From Psychromonas sp. L1A2 (GTDB taxonomy: Bacteria; Pseudomonadota; Gammaproteobacteria; Enterobacterales; Psychromonadaceae), in the NCBI RefSeq assembly GCF_009828855.1, contig NZ_WUAG01000002.1, positions 992,001-1,056,000 of the forward strand: a stretch of 64,000 nt of DNA, in the 5' to 3' direction. Positions within the stretch are counted from its first letter, which is position 1. The number at the start of each line of letters is the position of its first letter. Made by a program: the position numbers and the translations under genes. This document shows, in pieces, positions 48,615 to 58,207 of this stretch. Under the pieces are notes generated by a model, which saw only the letters and a list, made by a program, of their open reading frames with translations, had not been told where the DNA came from and ran no database searches.

Positions 48615-48812
48615 AAAATAACAAGGCAGAAAACGAGGATTAAAAAAGACTTAAAATGATAACTAAGATCTTTGTTGCTATTTAATAGAAGAGTTCTAAA
48701 TATTTAATCGAAGGTTTAGTCGAAGGATTGTTCATACTTAGCCGAAGGCTTATTAATCAATAGTGATAGTAATGTATTCCTCCGCAGAAGAATACAATTT
48801 GAGATCAAGGGT

Positions 48813-48846
48813 CTTAACTTAACTTAACTTAACTTAACTTAACTTA
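48813..48846. repeat. CTTAA pentanucleotide repeat over a stop codon
   Basis: Six or more CTTAA copies. The minus-strand stop (TAA, 48834-48836) and the last codons of the ABM gene lie inside the run, which continues about 20 bp past the stop. Confidence 0.95.
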
Positions 48847-49151
48847 GTTAATTCTGACCCTGTAAATAGCTCTGTCATTTCGCTAACATCAAAGGATTCA
48901 ATTGCTCCTTCAACTGCCACTCGGTAGTCTACTAGATGTGTATTTTCTCTGTGTATTTGCCATAACTCACGAGATTCCCAACATTCATAAAATATGAAAT
49001 GAGCTGGGTTGTTATTATCTTGGTGTAAACGATATTCTACACACCCTTTTTCTATCAAGGTTTTATCGATTAACTTAATCATTTCAGCTTTTACAAAGTC
49101 GATCTTATCTTGTTTAACATTAATGTTCGCTACAATCGTCAAATTTATCAT
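48834..49151 (-). CDS. Antibiotic biosynthesis monooxygenase (ABM) domain protein
   Basis: A 105-residue ABM/YgiN-like dimeric alpha-beta barrel: LTIVANINVKQDKIDFVKAEMIKLIDKT, the diagnostic GCVEYRLHQDNNNPAHFIFYECWESRE, and HxxxTHL-like HRENTHLVDY. Such proteins act as quinol monooxygenases or heme/flavin-free oxygenases, which suits the neighbouring quinone-related genes. AAAGGATCGTAA precedes the ATG. The C-terminus TKLS is encoded by the pentanucleotide repeat. Confidence 0.85.
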   Translation of the reverse strand: MINLTIVANINVKQDKIDFVKAEMIKLIDKTLIEKGCVEYRLHQDNNNPAHFIFYECWESRELWQIHRENTHLVDYRVAVEGAIESFDVSEMTELFTGSELTKLS

Positions 49152-49364
49152 TTACGATCCTTTTTAAAGTGTAAGACTATCTACCACTATCTAATTTAAT
49201 TTCTTTTATTTTATTTTATTTTTTAATTGGCAGACTCAATTTAGTATCATAAATTATTATTTAAATAAGATTCGTTAACTACTTATTATTTATCTCTAAT
49301 AACAGGCCGATATAAAAATTCCAATTGAACCAATTTTCAATGGAAAAGATTTTCCAGATCGATA

Positions 49365-49412
49365 CTTAGTATCGTTAAGTGCTTAGTGTCGTTAAGTGCT
49401 TAGTATCGATAG
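49365..49412. repeat. 17-bp tandem repeat CTTAGTRTCGTTAAGTG
   Basis: Two full copies and a partial third in the 330-bp spacer before azlC. The rest of this spacer is AT-rich, with a short inverted repeat CCAATTGAACCAATTTTCAATGG near 49320; no gene is seen. Confidence 0.85.
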
Positions 49413-49481
49413 ATCAATATCATTAATGAAAACGAATTAAATTGATAATTTATTTAAAAAGTTTTATTAAATCATTCAGCT

Positions 49482-50270
49482 ATGGTCAAATACTGTCATT
49501 ATTTTATCAACTTGATCGTGGAGAATATTATCAATCATCAACAGCTAAAAAAAGCCGAAATGAAAGCGGGTTGTAAAGCAGCAATCCCATTGATAATAGG
49601 TGGTATTCCTTTTGGAATTTTATTCGGTACATTAGCACCAACCAGTGGACTTTCGGTATGGGCCACCATGGCTATGTCACTGTTTGTTTTTGCTGGGTCA
49701 GCACAATTTATTGTTTTAGCATTAATTGCAGTACAAGCACCGCTGGAAATCATTTTGTTAACTACTTTTGTCGTTAATTTACGCCATCTGTTATACGCAA
49801 CAGCATTAGTACCTCGAGTAGCTCATTTACCAATCGCATTACGAGCCTTTTTAGCCTTTGGCTTAACCGATGAAACCTTTGCTAACATGAGCCAACGTTA
49901 TCAGCCTGATTCTCCGTTAGGTAATGATCATCGGTACGCGCATTTTTTCTATATTGGTTCTTTATTAAGTTTTTATATCGCTTGGTCATCGGCTACAGCA
50001 CTTGGTTTAGTACTTGGCAATATTATTCCTGATATGACAAGTTGGGGACTAGAGTTTGCTATGTCAGTTACCTTTATCGGTATGGTGGTGCCTTACATTA
50101 ATAGTAAAGCCATGTTAAGTGCAACGTGCAGTGCTGCAATAGCCTCTTTATCCTTTTCTTATTTACCTAATAAGCTTGGGCTCATTATTAGTGCATTAAT
50201 AGGTGTTGCCGCTGGCTTATCAGTGATGCGTATGCAAAAAATGTCTATTAACAAGGAGAAGAAAATATGA
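49482..50270 (+). CDS. azlC: AzlC-family branched-chain amino acid exporter, large subunit
   Basis: A 262-residue membrane protein of the AzlC family: AAIPLIIGGIPFGILFGTLAPTSGLSVWATMAMSLFVFAGSAQFIVLALI and NLRHLLYATALVP are characteristic. About seven membrane segments. With AzlD it exports branched-chain amino acids. The exact start is uncertain: the first 20-25 residues are longer than usual and no strong ribosome site is seen, so a GTG at 49521 or the ATG at 49560 is possible. It overlaps azlD by 4 bp. Confidence 0.88.
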   Translation: MVKYCHYFINLIVENIINHQQLKKAEMKAGCKAAIPLIIGGIPFGILFGTLAPTSGLSVWATMAMSLFVFAGSAQFIVLALIAVQAPLEIILLTTFVVNLRHLLYATALVPRVAHLPIALRAFLAFGLTDETFANMSQRYQPDSPLGNDHRYAHFFYIGSLLSFYIAWSSATALGLVLGNIIPDMTSWGLEFAMSVTFIGMVVPYINSKAMLSATCSAAIASLSFSYLPNKLGLIISALIGVAAGLSVMRMQKMSINKEKKI

Positions 50271-50584
50271 ATGAATTCTGGTTAATTTTAGGCATGTTCA
50301 TCATTACATTTGGTATTCGTTTTGTCATGTTTGCTTTTGCAGGGAAAATTACTTTTCCAGTCTGGATGCAACAATCATTAAAATTTGTGCCTCCAGCAGT
50401 ATTAACTGCAATCATAGTGCCCGCAGTCGTTATGCCCTATGGAGATATGGATATAAGTTTTACTAATGTTTATTTATTAGCGGCAATTATTAGTGTGGTG
50501 ATCAGCCTAGTGACTAAGAGTTTATTAAAAACGATCTTCTTTGGTATGTTAGTTTTTTTACTGTTGAAGTTATTAATTGCTTAA
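50267..50584 (+). CDS. azlD: AzlD-family branched-chain amino acid transport protein
   Basis: A 105-residue membrane protein with four hydrophobic segments, typical of AzlD (ITFGIRFVMFAFAGKITFPVWMQQSLKFVPPAVLTAIIVPAVV). The small partner of AzlC; its ATG overlaps the azlC stop (ATGA), with AAGGAGAAGAAAAT as a strong ribosome site. Confidence 0.9.
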   Translation: MNEFWLILGMFIITFGIRFVMFAFAGKITFPVWMQQSLKFVPPAVLTAIIVPAVVMPYGDMDISFTNVYLLAAIISVVISLVTKSLLKTIFFGMLVFLLLKLLIA

Positions 50585-50628
50585 GAGGACTTCAATTTTT
50601 CGTGCAGACTAACTCAGAAAAAACAGAC

Positions 50629-50662
50629 AAAAAAACCGATGCTTTGTAGGCATCGGTTTTTA
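50629..50662. terminator. Bidirectional terminator between azlD and recA
   Basis: AAAAAACCGATGC-TTTGTAG-GCATCGGTTTTT: stem ACCGATGC/GCATCGGT flanked by A and T runs on both strands. A repeat element lies between it and recA. Confidence 0.9.
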
Positions 50663-50673
50663 TCTTAGCTAGT

Positions 50674-50758
50674 TATATCAATCGCACTAATTAACTGACT
50701 CTATTTTACTGGTTAAAGAAGCTCAGTTAACATAGCTTCTTTAACATAGTTGGTATTA
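50674..50758. repeat. MITE-like palindromic repeat, copy D
   Basis: 85 bp beginning TATATCAATCGCACTAATTA and ending TAACATAGTTGGTATTA. The centre holds GAAGC...GCTTC and TTAAAGAAGC/GCTTCTTTAA, so it folds into a long hairpin downstream of recA. Confidence 0.65.
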
Positions 50759-50796
50759 CCATTAGTACAAAGGCACTTTTAGCTTTATAGATTAAC

Positions 50797-51843
50797 TTAC
50801 TCAGGCGCTTCAGTTTCTACATCTTTAGTTTCAGGTGCAACTTCTGGTTTTGTTAATAATATTTCACGCAGCTTTTCATCTAACTCTTTAGCAGCAGCTG
50901 GATTTTCTTGCAAGAACTTACAAGCGTTACTCTTACCTTGGCCAATTTTGCTACCGTTGTATGAGTACCAAGAACCAGATTTTTCAACTAACTCTTGTTT
51001 AACACCTAAATCAATTAACTCGCCGTGGTTATTAATACCTTCGCCGTATAAGATTTGGAACTCAGCTTGTTTGAACGGTGGTGATACTTTGTTTTTAACC
51101 ACTTTAACGCGTGTTTCATTACCTGTGATTTCATCACCATTTTTAACAGCGCCAATACGACGAATGTCTAAACGAACTGATGCATAGAATTTTAATGCAT
51201 TACCACCAGTAGTTGTTTCTGGGTTACCAAACATAACTCCAATTTTCATACGGATTTGATTAATAAAGATAACCATCGTATTAGTTTGTTTAATGTTACC
51301 GGTTAGTTTACGTAATGCTTGAGACATTAGACGTGCTTGAAGACCCATGTGTGAGTCACCCATGTCTCCTTCAATTTCCGCTTTTGGCGTTAAGGCCGCA
51401 ACAGAATCGACAATCACTACACCAACAGCACCTGAACGTACTAACATGTCACAGATTTCTAATGCTTGCTCACCAGTATCAGGTTGCGAGATAAGAAGAT
51501 CATCAACATTAACACCTAATTTTTTTGCGTAGCTAGGGTCTAACGCATGCTCTGCATCGATAAACGCACAAGTTTTACCTTGTTTTTGTGCTTCAGCAAT
51601 AACTTGTAATGTTAGCGTCGTTTTACCAGAACTTTCTGGACCGTATATTTCAACAACACGACCGTACGGTAAACCACCTATTCCAAGAGCAACATCTAAA
51701 CCTAATGAGCCAGTTGAAACAGATTCAATTTCCATTGCTGCAGCACCGTCTCCTAGACGCATAATTGAACCTTTACCAAATTGTTTCTCAATTTGGCCTA
51801 ATGCAGCTGCTAATGCTTTATCTTTATTTGCGTCCTGACTCAT
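50797..51843 (-). CDS. recA: Recombinase RecA
   Basis: A 348-residue RecA: Walker [10 protein letters not shown] near residue 66, [21 protein letters not shown] at the N-terminus, the L2 loop region [25 protein letters not shown], and an acidic C-terminus. It performs strand exchange and triggers LexA cleavage. I start at 51843 ([10 protein letters not shown]), preceded by CTGGAGAATAC; upstream in-frame ATGs lie in the promoter. Two LexA boxes precede it. Confidence 0.98.
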   Translation of the reverse strand: MSQDANKDKALAAALGQIEKQFGKGSIMRLGDGAAAMEIESVSTGSLGLDVALGIGGLPYGRVVEIYGPESSGKTTLTLQVIAEAQKQGKTCAFIDAEHALDPSYAKKLGVNVDDLLISQPDTGEQALEICDMLVRSGAVGVVIVDSVAALTPKAEIEGDMGDSHMGLQARLMSQALRKLTGNIKQTNTMVIFINQIRMKIGVMFGNPETTTGGNALKFYASVRLDIRRIGAVKNGDEITGNETRVKVVKNKVSPPFKQAEFQILYGEGINNHGELIDLGVKQELVEKSGSWYSYNGSKIGQGKSNACKFLQENPAAAKELDEKLREILLTKPEVAPETKDVETEAPE

Positions 51844-51870
51844 GTATTCTCCAGTGTTTTTCTTATGTTT

Positions 51871-51914
51871 TACTGTATATGCATGCAGTATACTGCTCAT
51901 TTATACAGTATCAA
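51871..51914 (-). promoter_or_regulatory. recA promoter with two abutting LexA boxes
   Basis: Box 1 (51891-51910) is TACTG-N10-CAGTA and lies between -35 TTGATA (51909-51914) and -10 TATACT (51887-51892), the same layout as E. coli recA. Box 2 (51871-51890) is again TACTG-N10-CAGTA and starts at the next base, covering the -10 and start region. Both match CTG-N10-CAG. Confidence 0.9.
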
Positions 51915-51944
51915 GTTTTTTATTAAAAATATGATGATATTTAT

Positions 51945-52448
51945 TTAGTTTAGCATATCAACGTTATCTATCAGCCCTAAAAGTGCTAAACGAATTGCTT
52001 GTGTTCTCACTTCAGAGCGATCACCTACAAATAAATAGGTTTCAGTTTTATGTCCACTATGTGCGTTATACCAAGCAATACAAACCGTACCCACTGGTTT
52101 TTCTTCGCTGCCGCCATCAGGCCCTGCAATCCCGCTTATCGCAACAGCAATATCGGCATCTGAATTTTTTATGGCGCCAATAGCCATGGCATTAACCACT
52201 TCTTTGGAGACCGCCCCAAACTCTTGAATCAACAGGTCTTCAACACCTAGCATCTGTGTTTTAGCGCCATTACTATAGGTAACAAAACTACGGTCAAACC
52301 ACAGCGAACTTCCAGAAATTTCTGTAATAGCGTATGCTACACCACCTCCGGTACAGGATTCTGCGGTTGTAGCAACCAAGCCAGCATTAGTCAGTTTTTC
52401 GCCTAATACTTGCGCCAATTCTTTAACGGTTTTTTCAGTAAACATCAT
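51945..52448 (-). CDS. pncC: CinA-family nicotinamide-nucleotide amidase
   Basis: A 167-residue CinA C-terminal domain protein (PncC/YgaD): VATTAESCTGGGVAYAITEISGSS with the catalytic Ser-Cys region, AVSKEVVNAMAIGA, and AVAISGIAGPDGGSEEKPVGTVCIAW. It deamidates nicotinamide mononucleotide to recycle pyridine nucleotides. It lies upstream of recA, as in E. coli. GGCGGAAA precedes the ATG. Confidence 0.93.
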   Translation of the reverse strand: MMFTEKTVKELAQVLGEKLTNAGLVATTAESCTGGGVAYAITEISGSSLWFDRSFVTYSNGAKTQMLGVEDLLIQEFGAVSKEVVNAMAIGAIKNSDADIAVAISGIAGPDGGSEEKPVGTVCIAWYNAHSGHKTETYLFVGDRSEVRTQAIRLALLGLIDNVDMLN

Positions 52449-52488
52449 TTTCCGCCTTTTTTAGAAATAGTTATTAAGTGTATTCATT

Positions 52489-55098
52489 ATGAAGCCAACA
52501 GCGCAAGAATTAAAACAGCATACTCCGATGATGCAACAATTTTTAACCTTAAAAAGTGAAGTGCCAGACACCTTACTCTTTTATCGTATGGGTGATTTCT
52601 ACGAACTGTTTTTTGATGATGCTCGTAAAGCATCACAATTATTAGGTATTTCCCTTACTCAACGTGGAAAAACTGGCGGCAATGCCATTCCAATGGCCGG
52701 TGTTCCCTACCATAGTGTTGAAGGCTACTTAGCAAAATTGATTGCCCTTGGTGAATCGATTGCAATTTGTGAGCAAATTGGCGATCCGGCCACCAGCAAA
52801 GGCCCTGTTGAACGTAAGATAGTACGTATCATTACCCCTGGCACGATCACTGATGAAGCGTTATTAGATGATAAACAAGATAACTTATTATGTTCAGTTT
52901 ACCAACAAGGTGACACCTTTGGTATTGCTTCATTAGATATTGGTAGTGGTCGCTTTATTGTTAATGAACTTAATAAAGCTGAATCTTTACAAGCAGAAAT
53001 ACAACGTCTAAATCCAGCTGAACTCTTATATCCCGATAACTTTGAATGTTTGGAGTTAATTGAACATTTACCTACGATTCGTCGTCGCCCTGAATGGGAA
53101 TTTGAATTAGGTACCTGTAAAAAACTATTAACCCAACAGTTAGGCACTAAAGATCTCGTCGGGTTTGGTATTGAAAAAGCCCACTTTGCAATTTGTGCTG
53201 CTGGTGCGTTATTGCAATATTTAAAAGATACTCAACGTACAGTGCTTACCCATATTCAATCAATTACATTAGAACAAAGCACTGATACGGTTATTTTAGA
53301 TGCCGCCACACGCCGTAACTTAGAGTTAACCTTTAATTTAGCAGGCGGGACCGATAATACGCTAGCGCAAATATTAGATACTACGGTAACCCCAATGGGT
53401 AGCCGTTTATTAAAACGTTGGATACATCAGCCAATTCGTAATTTAACGGTCTTAAATTACCGTCAAACCATGATCCAAACGTTAATGGATTTTGATTTAA
53501 CTGACGCACTTTCTATCCCACTTAAACAGATCGGTGATATTGAGCGTGTGATTGCACGCTTAGCGTTACGTTCTGCACGCCCTCGGGATTTAACACGTTT
53601 ACGTTGCGCTTTTTCTTTATTACCTGAATTACAGCATTTAATTGCAGAATTACCTTCTGAACTCGTTTCTACATTGAGCCAAGAAATGGGTAACTATCCA
53701 GAGCTATTAACCTTATTAGAAACGGCAGTTATTGATAATCCGCCAGTGTTAATACGTGATGGCGGCGTGATCAAAGCAGGTTATAACGAAGAGCTAGATC
53801 ATTGGCGTAATTTATCAAAAGGTGCAACGGACTATTTAGAAGCGTTAGAAAAACGTGAACGTGAAAGTACTGGTATCAGCACTTTAAAGGTTGGTTATAA
53901 CCGAGTGCATGGTTACTTCATTGAGATAAGTCGAAATCAATCTGAACATGTACCGGAGCATTATGTACGTCGCCAAACGCTTAAAGGTGCAGAGCGTTAC
54001 ATTATTGCAGAATTAAAAGAACACGAAGAAAAAGTATTATCTAGCCAAGGTAAAGCCTTAGCACTAGAGAAAAAACTTTATGAGCAATTGATTGATTTAT
54101 TATTGCCACATTTAAAAAGCTTACAATTCACAGCCAAAGCATTAGCTGAATTAGACGTATTAAATACGTTAACCGAGCGCGCATTAACACTAAATTATGT
54201 TCGACCAGTGTTACAAGAACAAAACGGTATCGAAATTGAAGAAGGCCGACACCCTGTTGTTGAGCAAGTAAGTAAAACACCTTTTATTGCGAATCCTGTT
54301 AATTTACATAACCAACGTCGTATGTTGATTATTACTGGCCCTAACATGGGTGGTAAATCAACCTATATGCGTCAAGTTGCGTTGATGGTGTTGATGGCGC
54401 ACATTGGTAGTTTTATTCCTGCTCAAAGTGCAAAAATAGGCCCTATAGATCGAATTTTCACTCGTATCGGTGCGTCGGATGATCTAGCAAGTGGTCGTTC
54501 AACCTTTATGGTAGAAATGACTGAAACTGCGAATATATTGCATAATGCAACGCCAAACTCATTAGTATTAATGGATGAGATAGGTCGAGGTACCAGTACT
54601 TTTGATGGTTTATCGTTAGCTTGGGCCTGTGCAGAACAATTAGCAGAAAAAATTCAAGCCTATACCTTATTTGCAACACACTATTTTGAATTAACACGTT
54701 TACCTGAAACGATTCCAGAACTAGTGAATGTGCATTTAGATGCAGTAGAGCACGGTGATACTATTGCCTTTTTGCATGCGTTACAAGAAGGTGCTGCCAA
54801 CAAAAGTTATGGATTACAGGTTGCCGCATTAGCAGGTGTACCTAAATCAGTCTTAGATAATGCCAAGCAAAAACTAGCACAATTAGAAGCGTCTTCTAAA
54901 CAATCTCAATCTTTTGAAAACCAAACTAATGATAAGCAAACAGCAGATAGTGTGGCCGAGGCTCAAGTTCAAGCTAGCCTAGATTTTTCAGAACCTGAAA
55001 AGCACAAAGCAGTCGCTTTACTTGAAGGAGTCGATCCAGATGAATTGACACCTAAACAAGCACTGGCAATGCTTTATCAACTAAAAGAACAGCTATAA
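52489..55098 (+). CDS. mutS: DNA mismatch repair protein MutS
   Basis: An 869-residue MutS. The mismatch-reading Phe-x-Glu is in [14 protein letters not shown] near residue 38; Walker A is [10 protein letters not shown] near residue 617; the ABC signature region [16 protein letters not shown] and [16 protein letters not shown] follow. A C-terminal segment [10 protein letters not shown] looks like a beta-clamp binding motif. It recognises mispairs and recruits MutL. Divergent from pncC by 40 bp. Confidence 0.98.
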   Translation: MKPTAQELKQHTPMMQQFLTLKSEVPDTLLFYRMGDFYELFFDDARKASQLLGISLTQRGKTGGNAIPMAGVPYHSVEGYLAKLIALGESIAICEQIGDPATSKGPVERKIVRIITPGTITDEALLDDKQDNLLCSVYQQGDTFGIASLDIGSGRFIVNELNKAESLQAEIQRLNPAELLYPDNFECLELIEHLPTIRRRPEWEFELGTCKKLLTQQLGTKDLVGFGIEKAHFAICAAGALLQYLKDTQRTVLTHIQSITLEQSTDTVILDAATRRNLELTFNLAGGTDNTLAQILDTTVTPMGSRLLKRWIHQPIRNLTVLNYRQTMIQTLMDFDLTDALSIPLKQIGDIERVIARLALRSARPRDLTRLRCAFSLLPELQHLIAELPSELVSTLSQEMGNYPELLTLLETAVIDNPPVLIRDGGVIKAGYNEELDHWRNLSKGATDYLEALEKRERESTGISTLKVGYNRVHGYFIEISRNQSEHVPEHYVRRQTLKGAERYIIAELKEHEEKVLSSQGKALALEKKLYEQLIDLLLPHLKSLQFTAKALAELDVLNTLTERALTLNYVRPVLQEQNGIEIEEGRHPVVEQVSKTPFIANPVNLHNQRRMLIITGPNMGGKSTYMRQVALMVLMAHIGSFIPAQSAKIGPIDRIFTRIGASDDLASGRSTFMVEMTETANILHNATPNSLVLMDEIGRGTSTFDGLSLAWACAEQLAEKIQAYTLFATHYFELTRLPETIPELVNVHLDAVEHGDTIAFLHALQEGAANKSYGLQVAALAGVPKSVLDNAKQKLAQLEASSKQSQSFENQTNDKQTADSVAEAQVQASLDFSEPEKHKAVALLEGVDPDELTPKQALAMLYQLKEQL

Positions 55099-55126
55099 AA
55101 ATACTCATTGTTTATTCGAGTTATTG

Positions 55127-55153
55127 TAAGGGGCATTTAAGCCCCTTTTTTAT
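55127..55153 (+). terminator. Terminator after mutS
   Basis: AAGGGGC-ATTTAA-GCCCCTTTTTT: a 5-7 bp GC-rich stem followed by six T. Confidence 0.9.
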
Positions 55154-55156
55154 ACT

Positions 55157-55321
55157 TATACCAATGGAATTAAATAAGTGATCAGAGATTGCGCAGGAAA
55201 AATTAACACTAATAAGGCGTGAGTTGTAGGAGATAGTTGTTCTCACTTCAAAACTCACAACGCAGTTAGGGGGGATTTTAACCAGCAATAATGATCACCT
55301 TATTAATTCTTTTGGTATTAT
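55157..55321. repeat. MITE-like element with 28-bp terminal inverted repeats, copy E
   Basis: 165 bp. Left end TATACCAATGGAATTAAATA-AGTGATCA pairs with the right end TGATCACCTTATTAATTC-TTTTGGTATTA. The head TATACCAAT is shared with copies A-D but the rest differs, so it may be a related family. The remaining spacer to 55630 is AT-rich. Confidence 0.75.
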
Positions 55322-55547
55322 TATTCCTATACTTAATTTCTACACTTTATCTTTCCGCCTACTGTTTATCTATTAGCCTGCTGATAGAGGTTAACTTCTT
55401 AAGCATTTTATAAAACCTACATTTTTAAAACTTACATTTAAAAAAATGCCATTTTATCCGTTTATTTTTAAGCAAAATTTTGTCCATATAGTAAATAAAC
55501 TATAAATATTTCAATTTAACGAATCTTTTATGACAATTGAAATATTT

Positions 55548-55565
55548 CTGTAACAAAACTCTGTT
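55548..55565 (+). promoter_or_regulatory. Weak PHO-box-like sequence before the Na/Pi symporter
   Basis: CTGTAACAAAACTCTG resembles the PhoB repeat CTGTCATAAATCTGTCA at about 12 of 16 positions. It is much poorer than the box at 15853 and is listed because the downstream product handles phosphate. Confidence 0.3.
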
Positions 55566-55630
55566 CTAATCACCGCACTTAAATAATTAACATCATTGCG
55601 TAATAGTCGCTGAATTGAATAGGCTTAAAA

Positions 55631-56770
55631 ATGAAGACTCAAAATAACAATACAACAATGAATCAGTTCTTTAATTGGACTGCCGTCGTTTTTTTAGTGT
55701 ATTGCATGCTAGTTGCTGTCAGTAGTGTGAGCAGTGGCTTTAAACTTTTCTCTGGTGGTGCTGCTGGTGCTGCTGAGATATTCCAATTTGCAAGTAATCC
55801 ATTAGTTGCATTGATTTTGGGTACATTAGCAACGGCGTTAGTACAATCTTCTTCGACTGTAACAGCAGTAACAGTCGGCTTAGTCGCTGGCGGTTTACCT
55901 GTTTCAATTGCCATTCCATTAATTATGGGCGCAAACATTGGTACTACTATTACAAACTCGATCGTTTCAATTGGTCACGTTCGTAACAATGAAGACTTTA
56001 AACGTGCTTTCAGTGCTGCAACAGTTCATGACTTCTTTAACTTAATTGCGGTATTTATTTTCCTACCATTAGAATTGATGTTTGGCTTATTAGAAAAAAT
56101 GGCTGGCGCGGCTTCGCACTTACTTGTGGGTAGTGCTGATATGTCGATGAAAGGTTTTAACTTTATGAAACCTTTAACTAAGCCGGGCGTAAACATTATT
56201 TCTGATATGGCATCGATCATACCAGGTAAAATGGCGGGTATTGCGATGGTTGTAGCCGGTGTTGTGCTTATTTTATTCTCTGTGACTTTCTTAGGTAAAG
56301 TACTTAAAAAAGTATTAGTCGGCCGCGCTAAAGCAATCTTACATAATGCGTTAGGTAAAGGCCCTATCGCTGGTATTACGTCTGGTGCATTAATGACGGT
56401 GATGGTGCAATCTTCATCAACAACAACCAGCTTAATGATTCCATTAGCGGGTAGCGGTATGTTTACAACACGTCAAATATACCCTTTCACGCTGGGTGCA
56501 AATATTGGAACAACAATAACAGCATTGTTAGCTGCAACGGCAATTTCAGGTCCAATGGCTGAAGCCGCATTAACCATTGCTTTAGTCCACTTCCTGTTTA
56601 ACTTCCTTGCTGTTGTGGTTATTTACGGTATTCCATTCTTACGTGAATTACCGTTAAAAGGAGCAGAGAAGTTAGCAGACGTAGGTACAAAAAACAAATT
56701 ATTAGCTTTAGGTTATGTTGTTGGTACTTTCTTCATATTACCAGGGTTAATCTTAGTGGGTGTACGTTAA
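55631..56770 (+). CDS. nptA: Sodium/phosphate symporter (NptA/PNaS family)
   Basis: A 379-residue membrane protein with the two inverted PNaS repeats. The first is ALVQSSSTVTAVTVGLVAGGLPVSIAIPLIMGANIGTTITNS and the second MVQSSSTTTSLMIPLAGSG then FTLGANIGTTITALLA. The QSSS pairs form the sodium/phosphate site. It is about 380 residues, like the Vibrio NptA type, and lacks a PhoU tail. Single gene with its own terminator. Confidence 0.92.
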   Translation: MKTQNNNTTMNQFFNWTAVVFLVYCMLVAVSSVSSGFKLFSGGAAGAAEIFQFASNPLVALILGTLATALVQSSSTVTAVTVGLVAGGLPVSIAIPLIMGANIGTTITNSIVSIGHVRNNEDFKRAFSAATVHDFFNLIAVFIFLPLELMFGLLEKMAGAASHLLVGSADMSMKGFNFMKPLTKPGVNIISDMASIIPGKMAGIAMVVAGVVLILFSVTFLGKVLKKVLVGRAKAILHNALGKGPIAGITSGALMTVMVQSSSTTTSLMIPLAGSGMFTTRQIYPFTLGANIGTTITALLAATAISGPMAEAALTIALVHFLFNFLAVVVIYGIPFLRELPLKGAEKLADVGTKNKLLALGYVVGTFFILPGLILVGVR

Positions 56771-56816
56771 TAAAAATAAAAGCTAGATTATAACTAGCTT
56801 AAACAATCTGCATATA

Positions 56817-56851
56817 TTAAAAAAGCGATTCATTGAATCGCTTTTTTTTAT
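56817..56851. terminator. Terminator between nptA and the GAF gene
   Basis: AAAAAAGCGATTCA-TTGAATCGCTTTTTTT: a perfect 10-bp palindrome with A and T tracts, active in both directions. Confidence 0.93.
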
Positions 56852-56938
56852 TCTTTATTTCTTGTTTATACAGCTACAAATCATCTTTAAACGTCATACT
56901 TAAAGGCTATCTTTTTAAGCTATATATTGAGTAGTAAG

Positions 56939-57424
56939 TTAAATTTTACTTTCAATATCACCTTTCACTTTTTGTAGTTGCGCTAACACATTATATTGTT
57001 CATTTTCAAAATCGATAGATTCATTATTTAAAGCACATACGGTACCTACCACTTTGCCATCTTTTTCGATAGGTACACCTAAATAGGTTCCTAACCCGAA
57101 CTCAGTTAAATCTTCATTATCTTTCCAGTTAGGATCTTTAGCTGCATCCTGCACTTCTAAAACTTCATTGGTATTAACCACTCGCTCACAATATAACGCG
57201 TGTTGACCTTCAGAATGAGTGCTTTTTTTACCTTTATCTCGTGCATGATAAATTTCTTTACCCGCCTCGCCACCACTTAATACCACTTCCATTTCATTAT
57301 CATGAGACTTCATAACTAAGATTGAACTCATACCTGATTTTTTAGCAATATCATCAATTTTTTGCTGTGTTTGGCTATCTTCAAAAATACCTTCAAAAAC
57401 ATTATCTGTAGCATTATCAATCAT
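56939..57424 (-). CDS. GAF domain protein
   Basis: A 161-residue single GAF domain: residues about 20-155, with ALYCERVVNTNEVLEVQDAAKDPNWKDNEDLTEFGLGTYLGVPIEKDGKVVGTVCALNNE, the classic GAF core (YLGVPI, GTVCALN). No output domain is attached. It may bind a small molecule or a chromophore. The cysteines do not follow the free-methionine sulfoxide reductase pattern. AAAGGAGATGAC gives a strong ribosome site. It stands alone. Confidence 0.85.
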   Translation of the reverse strand: MIDNATDNVFEGIFEDSQTQQKIDDIAKKSGMSSILVMKSHDNEMEVVLSGGEAGKEIYHARDKGKKSTHSEGQHALYCERVVNTNEVLEVQDAAKDPNWKDNEDLTEFGLGTYLGVPIEKDGKVVGTVCALNNESIDFENEQYNVLAQLQKVKGDIESKI

Positions 57425-57734
57425 GTCATCTCCTTTAAAGTTTACTTTTTACACATAGCTCATCACTAATGTGGTTATTCTGTAGTCAATTTATTCTAAC
57501 ATAGCATATAAATGTATGACTTTACTCTCGCGATTAGAGTAGCAAATTTAATCACAATACGAATTAAACAACGTGGTTACATTTAGAAGAAAGGACCAAC
57601 GACTAAAATATTTCAACAGACATTAAAAACTACAAATAAAAATATAACTAAAAGCACTTAACCTCTTGTTAACCTAACTATTGTTAATTTATTACACTAA
57701 AATAAAATACCTATACAATAAGCGAGATTTGACC

Positions 57735-58067
57735 ATGGATTTAGATAAGTTGCAGTTACTATTAGTTGAAGATGGTAATGACTTAGCGACTGCTGTTATT
57801 GATTATTTTGAACTTGAAAAAATTAAATGCGATCATGCCGAAAATGAATGGTTTAGAGGTGTGTGAAACATTGCGTTACAAGGCATTGATGTCCCTATTT
57901 TAATACTAACTGCAAAAGATACGCTTGAAGATAAATTACAAGGCTTCTCCAAAGGTGCAGATGATTACTTAGTTAAACCTTTTGCGATGGAAGAACTCAT
58001 TGCTCGAGTACAGGTTTTATCGCGTAGACGCAGCGGAGTAGCGATTAACAAAAAAGTGTTCAGTTAG
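57735..58067 (+). pseudogene. Decayed response regulator (receiver domain remnant)
   Basis: LQLLLVEDGNDLATAVIDYF is a good receiver-domain start (acidic pair ED). After CDHAEN the sequence jumps to [11 protein letters not shown] in the next frame, so about 25 codons including the phospho-acceptor Asp are gone. A second shift returns to frame at [34 protein letters not shown], with the conserved Thr and Lys. It ends shortly after the receiver, lacking a DNA-binding domain. At least one deletion, a frameshift and a truncation: clearly dead. No sensor kinase remains nearby. Confidence 0.88.
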
Positions 58068-58118
58068 TAATTAAGCAGTGTTAAACATAACTGCAGTTTA
58101 GACTTTAACTGAACACTT
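58054..58118. repeat. 13-bp inverted repeat after the dead regulator
   Basis: AAGTGTTCAGTTA (58054-58066) and TAACTGAACACTT (58106-58118), with an inner GCAGT/ACTGC pair. It covers the pseudogene stop and may be an old terminator or a small mobile remnant. Confidence 0.6.
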
Positions 58119-58207
58119 AGTTATCAATATAAACAAGGACGTTATCTACATAAACAATGAATTATTTTTTAGATGCACTATATTGATGGTTTCTATAGGT
58201 GAACTAT

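Noticed and set aside
58054-58118. Integron attC-like site
   Set aside because: The outer arms do not fit the RYYYAAC / GTTRRRY core-site pattern and no integrase or cassette array is present.
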